Positions 14,785-20,576 of a stretch of DNA of 30,957 nucleotides are shown piece after piece. The position numbers and the translations under genes were made by a program. The number at the start of each line of letters is the position of its first letter. The stretch's first letter is position 1. This DNA comes from a virus: positions 1-30,957 of IMG/VR virus record IMGVR_UViG_3300002514_000141. The stretch is one strand, 5' to 3'. A model generated the notes under the pieces. The model had not been told where the DNA came from and made no database searches. It was given only the letters and a program-made list of their open reading frames with translations.

Positions 14785-15183
14785 TCAGTTCTGTGCGAGT
14801 CGCATCTTGATGGTGTCGGTCGGGAACTTGTACGTCTTGCCGTCACTGCTGCGTTCAGCGAGGATGGGCAGTTTGCGAGCGCGCAGGTTTGCGCCGGTGA
14901 TGGTGAACGTGTCACCGTTGGACCTGAACGTGCGCCCCAGATCGGACGGGTCCAGACCCAGCAACTTGGCGGCATCCTTGAAGTCCTGCGCCTCTCGGCT
15001 CACGACCGTGCCGTCCGCCCCGATGGCGGACAACAGCAACTTGAATGATCCGCTGCCGCCTTCACGATCAAACGATGCGTTGCCGCACTCGATGTGGATG
15101 TCGTGCTTGTTGCACACCTCGGCCAGTGCTTGGTTGATGTCGCCTCGCAACATCTTCAACAATTCTCTTGTGATCAATGCCAT
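14785..15183 (-). CDS. Conserved phage hypothetical protein, 132 aa
   Basis: It resembles a widespread phage family without known function, with the typical layout: an N-terminal helix (MLRGDINQALAEVCNKHDI), a central strand region (GSFKLLLSAIG), and a C-terminal GDTFTITGANLRARKLPIL followed by GKTYKFPTDTIK. These last two stretches recur in relatives I recall. The leader is GGAGCATGACATG. It lies in the accessory operon. Confidence 0.78.
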   Translation of the reverse strand: MALITRELLKMLRGDINQALAEVCNKHDIHIECGNASFDREGGSGSFKLLLSAIGADGTVVSREAQDFKDAAKLLGLDPSDLGRTFRSNGDTFTITGANLRARKLPILAERSSDGKTYKFPTDTIKMRLAQN

Positions 15184-15202
15184 GTCATGCTCCTGAAAGG
15201 GG

Positions 15203-15478
15203 TTACGCCAGTTCGGTCATGCTGTCAACTGCTTTGGCGATCACAGCGAGTGTTTTATCGTCATCGTCTTCGCCAACTCCGAGCCAATCCCCCATCGCCG
15301 CCTCCCACGGGTGATTGAATCGGCTCACGTCGGCGACCTGCCTGCCGTACGGATCGTTGAGCCATGGGTCATCATCCAGCCGCACCCAGATCGGGCTGGT
15401 CAAATCCGACCAGTCGGCGCGGACGCAGTACCGTTGGCCCCAGAACATGGCTTGGTAGGTCGTTTCGTTCGCTTGCAT
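15203..15478 (-). CDS. Small hypothetical protein, 91 aa
   Basis: Not recognised. It begins MQANETTYQAMFWGQRY and is Trp- and Asp-rich (WVRLDDDPWLNDPYG, WEAAMGDWLGVGEDDDDK). GGAG lies eight bases before the ATG. It is the first gene after the terminator at 15511-15543 and ends 19 bases before the next start. Confidence 0.68.
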   Translation of the reverse strand: MQANETTYQAMFWGQRYCVRADWSDLTSPIWVRLDDDPWLNDPYGRQVADVSRFNHPWEAAMGDWLGVGEDDDDKTLAVIAKAVDSMTELA

Positions 15479-15510
15479 GGTGGAGTCTCCAAAAGGGGTG
15501 TCGATTCAAA

Positions 15511-15543
15511 ACCACGCCCACCCCGTCAAGGGTGGGCCGTGGT
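15511..15543 (-). terminator. Intrinsic terminator after the 237-aa gene
   Basis: A nearly perfect 13-bp stem (ACCACG-CCCACCC pairs with GGGTGGG-c-CGTGGT, one bulged base), hexaloop CGTCAA, and TTTTG on the minus strand. It begins seven bases after the 237-aa gene stop. Confidence 0.7.
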
Positions 15544-15549
15544 GGAGAT

Positions 15550-16263
15550 TCACTTATCCTTGAGGCCACCGAACGTGTGGGTTTCAACCACATGCCACTC
15601 AGCACCGCATGCATTGCAGTGCCGCTCGTTGAATTCGTCGGGCGAGGGTGTGCGCTCGGTGTCGGTGTCGCCGCACTTCGGGCAGGCGCGGATGTCATCG
15701 ATGACAGCACCGATCTGCGGGGGAACCTTGGCATGTGCGTCGGCATACCACTGGTCCACCAGTTGCATCGCATCCTTGCGTGTCATGCGCCTGCCGTGGC
15801 CGAACTCATGGTCGCTGTCACTGTCGGTGAACGTGCCGTTGCGGTCGATGCCAGCGAGGATGACAACGATCTGTTCGCGGGTGTACCTGCCGGAATGAAC
15901 ATGAACATCATCCAGCAGGTCGGGCAGGGTGTTGGCATGCTTGGTCGGTTCAGCCCACCCGCAGTGGCGGCACGGTTTGGGTCCGACCGTCCTACAGTTG
16001 GGGCAGAACGTGTCGCCGTGGTTGACAGTGGGTGCGCCCATGTCCTCCAGTGTGGGATGCGTCAGGCCGATGGCGGCATTGCATTCACCCGATCCCACTG
16101 CGTCATCGTTGGCACGTTCATCGTACGCACACACCACATCCTCACCGATCAGCACGGTGATGCCATCGGTACGGTCGATGCGGTGCAACCAGATGCCACC
16201 ACCTGAATGCCATGCGTACCCGCCGAGGATCTCCGCCAGTTGTGTTGCTTGCTCTTCGGTCAT
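15550..16263 (-). CDS. Double zinc-ribbon hypothetical protein, 237 aa
   Basis: Two four-Cys zinc ribbons are clear: Cys87/90/98/101 (CPNCRTVGPKPCRHCGW) and Cys194/197/216/219 (CPKCGDT...HCNACG). Between them is a helical, acidic, His-rich stretch with RYTREQIVVILAGI and KDAMQLVDQWYADAH. The first 80 residues look strand-rich. The start is MTEEQATQ: GGAG lies nine bases upstream in the leader ACGGAGACACTGACATG; the 58-residue upstream extension is rejected because it runs through the neighbouring gene. It probably binds nucleic acid or protein; relatives are phage hypotheticals. The CRHCGW half-site resembles CRWCGW in the 72-aa protein two genes upstream. Confidence 0.74.
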   Translation of the reverse strand: MTEEQATQLAEILGGYAWHSGGGIWLHRIDRTDGITVLIGEDVVCAYDERANDDAVGSGECNAAIGLTHPTLEDMGAPTVNHGDTFCPNCRTVGPKPCRHCGWAEPTKHANTLPDLLDDVHVHSGRYTREQIVVILAGIDRNGTFTDSDSDHEFGHGRRMTRKDAMQLVDQWYADAHAKVPPQIGAVIDDIRACPKCGDTDTERTPSPDEFNERHCNACGAEWHVVETHTFGGLKDK

Positions 16264-16288
16264 GTCAGTGTCTCCGTTGGGTTGGGGG

Positions 16289-16471
16289 TTAACCGTGCCG
16301 GTGACCGTCAGCGTCGTACCATTCGCCCAACATGGGCATGCGATCAGTGACTGTCCACGCCGCCTCAAACGTGGACCTGCGCCATGTGGCAACAACGTAG
16401 TGCGGGTCACCCGACTCGCGCCTCGCCGTGCGTGCATTCTGTAGTGCCTCTTCTTTGGTTGCGAATGTCAT
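16289..16471 (-). CDS. Small hypothetical protein, 60 aa
   Basis: Not recognised. It begins MTFATKEEALQNARTARRE and ends MLGEWYDADGHRHG; it looks like a small alpha/beta fold with VVATWRRSTFEAAWTV. The first ATG of the open frame lies inside the ribosome site, so the second one, in GGAGCATGACATG, is taken as the start. Confidence 0.68.
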   Translation of the reverse strand: MTFATKEEALQNARTARRESGDPHYVVATWRRSTFEAAWTVTDRMPMLGEWYDADGHRHG

Positions 16472-16483
16472 GTCATGCTCCAT

Positions 16484-16702
16484 TCAAAGGGGTGCGTTGT
16501 CATCGGAGGGGCGGCGAGCCACGACGGTGTGGTCATCGTCCAACTGTGAGTAGAACAGCGCTTCGGGATCAACCCAGCCACACCATCGGCATGAGACATG
16601 GGCCGGATCGTACATGCCCCCGCATTGGCAGCACTGCACAAGTTCCGGCTCATCGAAGCAGTTATTCAGGTGATCTTCGTCAATCGTGTCAGCAGTCAGC
16701 AT
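16484..16702 (-). CDS. Small zinc-ribbon protein, 72 aa, first gene of the accessory operon
   Basis: A zinc ribbon Cys24-x2-Cys27 (CCQCGG) and Cys38-x2-Cys41 (CRWCGW) sits between acidic flanks. The start (MLTADTIDED) has GGAG with a six-base spacer in the leader CCCAATGGAGACTGACATG. The longer frame begins in that leader and is rejected. It is the first gene after the iteron/inverted-repeat block, so any promoter there drives it. Possibly a small nucleic-acid-binding or regulatory protein. Confidence 0.7.
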   Translation of the reverse strand: MLTADTIDEDHLNNCFDEPELVQCCQCGGMYDPAHVSCRWCGWVDPEALFYSQLDDDHTVVARRPSDDNAPL

Positions 16703-16800
16703 GTCAGTCTCCATTGGGTTAGGTGTCACCACCGTACCATATATCTATCGACCAACGCAATGGGTTCCGCCACTTTTGTGAAGTATTTTTCATCCCCTTG
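16703..16800 (-). promoter_or_regulatory. Leader and probable promoter/operator of the accessory operon
   Basis: Non-coding. The minus-strand block GAAAAATACTTCACAAAAG at 16773-16791 matches one ahead of the recombination operon (13.43-13.45 kb). An AT-rich element, GATAGATATATGG, lies about 40 bases upstream of the start codon and could serve as a -10 region, but no good -35 is at the right distance. The 12-mer ATAGATATATGG also occurs in the opposite orientation at 18351-18362. Confidence 0.45.
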
Positions 16801-16918
16801 CAGGGCAATGGGATGCGCGCGGGCGTTGGGTTTACGCGAGGCATTGGGTACTGATCGGGCATTGGGTACACGCACGCGCGGCCAGCCTCATTGGTGATGC
16901 CGTGGGTATTGGGTAAAC
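16757..16918. repeat. Iteron array: four 18-bp units plus two outlying copies of GCATTGGGTA
   Basis: Units begin at 16805, 16823, 16841 and 16859, exactly 18 bases apart: GCAATGGGATGC, GCGTTGGGTTTAC, GCATTGGGTACTG, GCATTGGGTACAC. Further copies begin at 16757 (48 bases before the first) and 16906 (47 after the last; GTATTGGGTAAAC). The rest of each unit is GC-rich and less conserved. No gene covers this stretch. Such iterons usually bind an initiator or a regulator. Similar motifs recur at 13.35-13.42 kb and, more weakly, in several ribosome-site leaders (CCATTGGGTTNGG on the plus strand). Confidence 0.72.
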
Positions 16919-16924
16919 ACGGAC

Positions 16925-17140
16925 CCTCGAGCACCTGATTGCCGGCAACCAGGTCAGCTGGTACTTGTTTTACCTCTTACCCCCTGGTATCAGGTGCTCG
17001 AGGTACTCGATTTACCTGTTGCCGGCAATCAGGTAATGCCGGGACCACCTTTACCTATTGTTGCCGGCAATCATCAGCAGCAGCTCGAGATCCATTCAGG
17101 TAAATGTGGACCCGATTACACCTGATACCAGGTGGCGCAT
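16925..17140. repeat. Dense inverted-repeat block (ACCTG/CAGGT half-sites around TTGCCGGCAA)
   Basis: A perfect 15-bp inverted repeat CCTCGAGCACCTGAT / ATCAGGTGCTCGAGG lies at 16925-16939 and 16989-17003, with inner arms ACCAGG/CCTGGT. Inside and beyond it the palindrome TTGCCGGCAA occurs three times (from about 16940, 17019 and 17061), flanked by ACCTG on one side and CAGGT on the other; at 17012-17036 the arms TTACCTG/CAGGTAA are complete. Further half-sites are at 17096-17103 and 17119-17132 (ACCTGATACCAGGT). CTCGAG occurs four times. Together with the iterons this fills about 400 bases with no gene. It is a candidate origin, operator array or genome-end region. Confidence 0.7.
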
Positions 17141-17145
17141 AGAAA

Positions 17146-17167
17146 GGGCCGATCCCATGATCGGCCC
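17146..17167 (-). terminator. Hairpin terminator after the DUF7227-like gene
   Basis: A perfect 9-bp stem GGGCCGATC/GATCGGCCC with a 4-base loop, followed on the minus strand by CTTTCTATG. It lies 27 bases after the gene's stop. The T tract is short but the stem is very stable. Confidence 0.6.
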
Positions 17168-17193
17168 AGTTGGGATCAGAATGTCACCACATG

Positions 17194-17988
17194 CTACGCG
17201 GAGCGGGTCGCTGTAATAACCCCCGACATCCACGACATATCGGACGCGCCGTAAACGTCCATCACACCGCCGCGCGTGCGCTGGATGAATCCATGGCGCA
17301 CACCGTCGCGAACTACGGCCCGACCGCCCTTGCCACGCAAGCCTACGATCACGCCCGACCCATCGAACGCAGGTAAACGCAAGTCGTGAGTGTCCCCGTC
17401 AATCACCCGATGTCCACGCCAGCGCTTGGGCAGCGGGCGAACGTCCGCGCGGGATGGATTGTAAATGGTATCGAACACGACGGCGCAATTTGTCCCACGC
17501 CTTAACATTGCCGACATGTCCGATGGGTCGGTAGTCTCATTGACCGAATATGTCAGGTGATAATTGTCGGGCGTGATCCGATTGGGCACTTTTGTGTAAT
17601 CATAATAGGTAGCATCCACATCCAACAGACTCGGTGCGATTCGTTCCCATTGCAAATCACTGGCGACATTGAGACGTATCGCACATTCCAGATTGCGCCG
17701 CTTGGCCGATCGCACTGCACGCCCGATGTCATCGGCCAATTGGGCAATGAACTGCGCCCGATCTTCAAACAGTAGCCTTGTCTTGCGATCGCGCGCCGCT
17801 TGCACACTCGGCATGCACGAACGGCCCGCGACACTTAGTACACATAAGCGGGCGCAATGCCCAGCATGCGAGCATACATTGTAGCCCGACAAATTAGACG
17901 GGCGGAGCGACAACCCAAAACACAAGAATCCCCGCCCGTCCGACTTCCGCAACTTAGTGTTGCTTGTCCCCGACGATAGTAGAATCAT
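17194..17988 (-). CDS. DUF7227-like conserved phage protein, 264 aa
   Basis: Matches, from memory, a common phage family of unknown function (DUF7227). Typical features: an N-terminal GFLCFGLSLRPSNLSGYNVC, three clustered Cys (39, 45, 49; spacing C-x5-C-x3-C) followed by AGR and SVQAARDRKTRLLFEDRAQF, then AIRLNVASDLQWE, a central DATYYDYTKVPNR, NYHLTYSVNE, a NCAVVFDT strand and a final HRVIDGDTHDLRLP with VIVGLRGKGG. The Cys cluster and barrel-like order recall radical-SAM enzymes, but the spacing is not the canonical C-x3-C-x2-C, so metal binding is only a suggestion. GGAG lies eight bases before the ATG. It sits in a compact cassette with terminators on both sides and looks less GC-rich than its neighbours, consistent with independent acquisition. 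Confidence 0.8.
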   Translation of the reverse strand: MILLSSGTSNTKLRKSDGRGFLCFGLSLRPSNLSGYNVCSHAGHCARLCVLSVAGRSCMPSVQAARDRKTRLLFEDRAQFIAQLADDIGRAVRSAKRRNLECAIRLNVASDLQWERIAPSLLDVDATYYDYTKVPNRITPDNYHLTYSVNETTDPSDMSAMLRRGTNCAVVFDTIYNPSRADVRPLPKRWRGHRVIDGDTHDLRLPAFDGSGVIVGLRGKGGRAVVRDGVRHGFIQRTRGGVMDVYGASDMSWMSGVITATRSA

Positions 17989-18015
17989 GTCAGAATCTCC
18001 GGCGCGTAATTGCGC

Positions 18016-18050
18016 AAAAAAAATCGCATCCCCGTCAAGGGATGCGATTT
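18016..18050 (-). terminator. Strong intrinsic terminator between the 74-aa and DUF7227-like genes
   Basis: A perfect 12-bp stem AAATCGCATCCC/GGGATGCGATTT (18021-18032, 18039-18050) with hexaloop CGTCAA, followed on the minus strand by eight T. It starts seven bases after the 74-aa gene stop. The clearest terminator in the window. Confidence 0.9.
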
Positions 18051-18057
18051 GAATAGG

Positions 18058-18282
18058 TCAGTCGGTCGGTCCGATCCCATACTTGGCGATGCCAGCAAGT
18101 AACCAGTCGCGATTGTACTGATCAGACATGCCAATCTCAGACGTTACCGCATCGACGAAGTCAAGCATATCGTGCGACTCGCCGCATACTGCCATAATCC
18201 GATCCCGCGCCTCCTTATCCATGTCCCGATACAGATGCCATGCCGCAGTGATCCGCGCTACTTTAGTGGTGTGCGTTGCCAT
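18058..18282 (-). CDS. Small hypothetical protein, 74 aa
   Basis: Not recognised. It is mainly helical: MATHTTKVARITAAWHLYRD, then DKEARDRIMAVCGESHDMLDFVDAV and QYNRDWLLAGIAKYGIGPTD. The start is the ATG nine bases after GGAG, in a leader resembling those of the accessory operon; a start 15 bases upstream is inside that site. A promoter-like sequence lies 41-69 bases upstream and a strong terminator follows, so it can be a single-gene unit. Confidence 0.7.
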   Translation of the reverse strand: MATHTTKVARITAAWHLYRDMDKEARDRIMAVCGESHDMLDFVDAVTSEIGMSDQYNRDWLLAGIAKYGIGPTD

Positions 18283-18322
18283 TGTCCTATGCTCCAATCG
18301 CTAGGCGATATTGCCTACCACC

Positions 18323-18351
18323 ATCATCGGCTATCTGCCCCGCCAAGTCAA
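18323..18351 (-). promoter_or_regulatory. Candidate sigma70 promoter for the 74-aa gene
   Basis: TTGACT (18346-18351), 17-base spacer, GATGAT (18323-18328), about 40 bases before the start codon. A TTGAGACTCAA palindrome at 18392-18402 could be an operator. The -10 is imperfect. Confidence 0.45.
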
Positions 18352-18451
18352 TAGATATATGGATGACGCAAAAGGCAAACCGTCGATGATATTGAGACTC
18401 AATCTCAAAGGACATCGGTGGGCATGCGCCCAGCAATTCTATCGATCGGTC

Positions 18452-18533
18452 CCGGCATCCAGGTAGCATCCGGCAATCCAGGTACTCCTTTTACCGATTG
18501 ACCTCGAGCAACAGGTAAATGAAGTGCCGGCCA
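18452..18533. repeat. Second copy of the CCGGCAATCAGGTA-type repeats, at the other side of the cassette
   Basis: CCGGCATCCAGGTA at 18452-18465 and CCGGCAATCCAGGTA at 18470-18484, 18 bases apart, followed by TTACCGATTGACCTCGAG, CAACAGGTAAATG and GTGCCGGCC. The same elements make up the block at 16.92-17.10 kb (copies at 16942, 17022 and 17064). The stretch 18298-18670 otherwise holds only the promoter-like site above and a run of 18 mostly G/T bases at 18599-18616; I see no credible gene in it. Confidence 0.6.
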
Positions 18534-18670
18534 CACCGATTAAAAATGGAAAGCAGCTCAAAAGGATCTCAGAAGACCTCTTTGTTGTTCGGCATTTGGT
18601 GGGGGGTAGGGGGGGTCTGGTGAGCCTTAACGCAGTTAACCAGCATCGCGCGAGTGATCTTTTCAGATTT

Positions 18671-18847
18671 TCAGCCGGCGATCAGCAGGGATGCGGCATG
18701 GGTAGGATGTCCGAAGTCTGGTTTCTCATCGGGGTAGGTTTTGACATGTCTGGCGTCCAGGAGGAGGTCGATGACCTTCGACAGCTTGTCTTCGGTCATC
18801 TTATCGAGACGTTGTTCCAGATCGATTGCGAGGTTGAGGTCTTGCAT
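18671..18847 (-). CDS. Small acidic hypothetical protein, 58 aa
   Basis: Found by reading the minus strand. It begins MQDLNLAIDLEQRLDKMTED and continues KLSKVIDLLLDARHVKTYPD, a helical hairpin pattern, then ends AASLLIAG. AAAGGA is seven bases before the ATG, and the gap to the previous small gene is only 12 bases, so the two form a pair. Function unknown. Confidence 0.6.
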   Translation of the reverse strand: MQDLNLAIDLEQRLDKMTEDKLSKVIDLLLDARHVKTYPDEKPDFGHPTHAASLLIAG

Positions 18848-18859
18848 GGGTGGATCCTT

Positions 18860-19015
18860 TCAGAGATCGCATCTTTGTTCTTTCCGGATCTGGTTGACAT
18901 CCAGATCCTGCATGAGTTGTCTTGATCGGATGGTATCCTGTTTATCTTCGGGAGTCTCCTGTTCCAGGAGTTCCCTCCAGGATCCTTTGGTTTTTCGCTT
19001 GCGCTTCTGTTTCAT
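18860..19015 (-). CDS. Small highly basic-to-acidic hypothetical protein, 51 aa
   Basis: It begins MKQKRKRKTKGSWRELLEQE, a very basic N-terminus followed by a charged helix. The ATG follows AAGGAG with a seven-base spacer; the upstream extension of the frame is not credible. It is paired with the 58-aa gene. DNA or RNA binding is suggested by charge only. Confidence 0.58.
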   Translation of the reverse strand: MKQKRKRKTKGSWRELLEQETPEDKQDTIRSRQLMQDLDVNQIRKEQRCDL

Positions 19016-19402
19016 GCTGCTGCTCCTTGGGTGGTGAGGGAAGCAGAGACACACCGCCCCTCCTGTGAGGAGCGGTGAGGTTGGATTTCCTTGGTATGGA
19101 GCCGGGTCGTCGCAACCGGCTGAATCGTTTTGTTCGTGCATTCAGCGACCCACACGCCAGTGGAGGGTTTATCGAGCGGAGGGGCAGAGTTCTCGGTTCC
19201 ACTGGATGGCGGTGCCCGGTGTTGTGCCGTGGTGTCCGTCAACAGACCTCACGGTCAGACACTGCCATTGCATATCCTCTTGACAATTCGACATGCTGAA
19301 TCGGGGGGTATGTAGCATCCCCAGCGTGCACTCCCATGGGGTTGGCCGGCTGTGCTGCCGTTACGGGCCGCTGCCTTCGATTGTGAATTCCCGCTCGGGC
19401 TG
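19016..19402. other. 387-base stretch without a convincing gene
   Basis: GC-rich. It contains one hairpin, CACCG..CTCCT / AGGAG..CGGTG near 19052-19078, in the leader of the 51-aa gene, without a T tract. A 76-codon reading from a TTG at 19242 ends at ATGA over the 51-aa start, but its composition is not protein-like. I see no clear promoter. Confidence 0.5.
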
Positions 19403-19630
19403 TCAGGCCGGATCGGGAGCGTCCTGCTCGCCCACCCACGGGGGCGGGTCCATTTTCTTGATTGCTGCGTACGCGAGCTCGTCGGCGATGACCTCAGTGC
19501 TGGACATCAGATCCTGTGCGTCACCCGGTCGAAATCGTCTGAGGGCTTTGGTGTGCATGGCCCTTGCGCCTTCGATCCACCCTTGGCGGTGTCCTCGCTG
19601 GTAGTCCAGATATTCGGCCTGCTCTGGCAT
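19403..19630 (-). CDS. Small hypothetical protein, 75 aa
   Basis: Not recognised. It starts MPEQAEYLDYQRGHRQGWIE, with its ATG overlapping the preceding stop (TAATG), so it is coupled to the 201-aa gene. The middle is basic (ARAMHTKALRRFRPGD), then helical (VIADELAYAAIKKMDPPPW). An ATG 21 bases earlier lies within the previous gene. It may act with the 201-aa protein. Confidence 0.64.
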   Translation of the reverse strand: MPEQAEYLDYQRGHRQGWIEGARAMHTKALRRFRPGDAQDLMSSTEVIADELAYAAIKKMDPPPWVGEQDAPDPA

Positions 19631-20235
19631 TATCGTTCCGCCACGCTCCACGGTGAGTTATCTGTGTTGAAGGCCGGGCTGGTGAACATGATCAGGCCCA
19701 TGTAGATGTGTTTGTCGGGTCCGCTGTTGCTGCTGACGTCTGCATAGACATCGCCGACGAGCAGGCTGTCATGTGCGGTGTTGGCGATGTAGAGGTCGAT
19801 GCCGCCACCGCCAGCTGGTGCGAAGGTGGCGATCTGGTAGTCTGCCCCGCCGGTGCCGGTGGCCCCGGCCCACTTGGCGTCAGGGGTGATGGCCACGCCG
19901 GCGGCGACCCGGGTGTGGAAGGTGGCCCAGTCAGCTGACGCGAACTGTTCTGCGTGGGTGACATCGAACATGTAGTTTCGACCTGCGACGTTGATACCGA
20001 GCCAGCCGTAGGAGAAGTCACCTTCGAAGTGGTAGATCTGGTTGACGACGCGCCCGCCGATCGCCGCGAGGTTGCGGAGGGTGAGCTCGTCTTCGCCGAG
20101 GTATCCGCCGTCGGCGGTGAGGTCGGAATCGTCGAGCGATTGGTCTGCGGACTGGGCCGCGAGGATGGCCAGCCTGGTAGCCCGGTCGACGCCGGGTACG
20201 GGAGCTCTGGTGTATATGGATCGTGCGTTACTCAT
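19630..20235 (-). CDS. Hypothetical, possibly virion-associated protein, 201 aa
   Basis: Not recognised. The first 60 residues are Asp- and Ala-rich helices (RATRLAILAAQSADQSLDDS); the rest is beta-rich with Gly stretches (FEGDFSYGWLGINVAGRNYMF, then ATFAPAGGGGIDLYIANTA) of the kind found in phage fibre, decoration or tail-tip proteins. It is the first gene after the terminase terminator and the hairpin array, and its ribosome site (AGGGG) is part of the last hairpin, so translation could be controlled by folding. A structural role is an inference from composition. Confidence 0.66.
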   Translation of the reverse strand: MSNARSIYTRAPVPGVDRATRLAILAAQSADQSLDDSDLTADGGYLGEDELTLRNLAAIGGRVVNQIYHFEGDFSYGWLGINVAGRNYMFDVTHAEQFASADWATFHTRVAAGVAITPDAKWAGATGTGGADYQIATFAPAGGGGIDLYIANTAHDSLLVGDVYADVSSNSGPDKHIYMGLIMFTSPAFNTDNSPWSVAER

Positions 20236-20242
20236 GGCTGAA

Positions 20243-20533
20243 AACCCCTGACCGCTGTTGGGCGGGCAGAGGTTGGAGACTCGCTGACATGCGAGTGGAA
20301 AACCCCACCACCGGTGTCCCGAGGATGGGGTGATTCATGGGGAAGGCAAGTGAACCCCCAGCCGGGCATCCCTGCCGTGGCTGAGGATGAATCAGGAAAA
20401 CTCCCACAGCGGTGTGATCCGCGCGTGGGAGCGGAGGAGGAGAGGAGAAAGAAAGGAGAAAAGCGACCCGCGGGTTCCCCCGCAGGTGCGCAAAAAAACA
20501 ACCCCGTACTGCTGGTGACAGAACACGGGGTTG
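20243..20533 (-). terminator. Array of five hairpins, four with T tracts
   Basis: On the minus strand, in order: CAACCCCGT/ACGGGGTTG (20499-20507, 20525-20533) followed by a T-rich tract; CTCCCAC/GTGGGAG (20401-20407, 20425-20431), with an inner GCGG/CCGC stem, followed by TTTT; AGCC..GGCA/TGCC..GGCT (20360-20382), no T tract; ACCCCA/TGGGGT (20302-20307, 20326-20331) followed by TTTT; and an imperfect AACC.CTG stem (20243-20274) followed by TTTT, overlapping the ribosome site of the 201-aa gene. The first is a good intrinsic terminator; the others are weaker. Confidence 0.65.
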
Positions 20534-20576
20534 CGTTATCCGTGGCGAGTTTTGTTCGTTCTGTCACCATGACCTA

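Noticed and set aside
15550-16437. 295-codon version of the double zinc-ribbon gene
   Set aside because: The extension passes through the neighbouring 60-aa gene; the ribosome site favours the start at 16263.
16719-16934. 71-codon reading with a repeated YPMP-like peptide
   Set aside because: The peptide repeat is a by-product of the 18-bp iterons; no ribosome site.
16757-17140. CRISPR array
   Set aside because: Units are 18 bp without spacers of constant length, arms are inverted, and there are no cas genes.
18593-18670. 25-codon reading starting MLVNCVKAHQTPP after the 58-aa gene
   Set aside because: Weak ribosome site, poly-C/poly-Pro composition and no coupling; likely chance.
19012-19242. 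76-codon reading from a TTG, ending at ATGA over the 51-aa gene start
   Set aside because: Rare start, weak ribosome site and unlikely composition; the overlap is probably chance.
19282-19313. Plus-strand TTGACA followed by TATGTA as a promoter
   Set aside because: The spacer is 23 bases, too long, and no plus-strand gene follows.
20232-20570. 112-codon reading just downstream of the promoter at 20.58-20.60 kb
   Set aside because: It runs through the hairpin array and its poly-T tracts, has low-complexity composition and no ribosome site.
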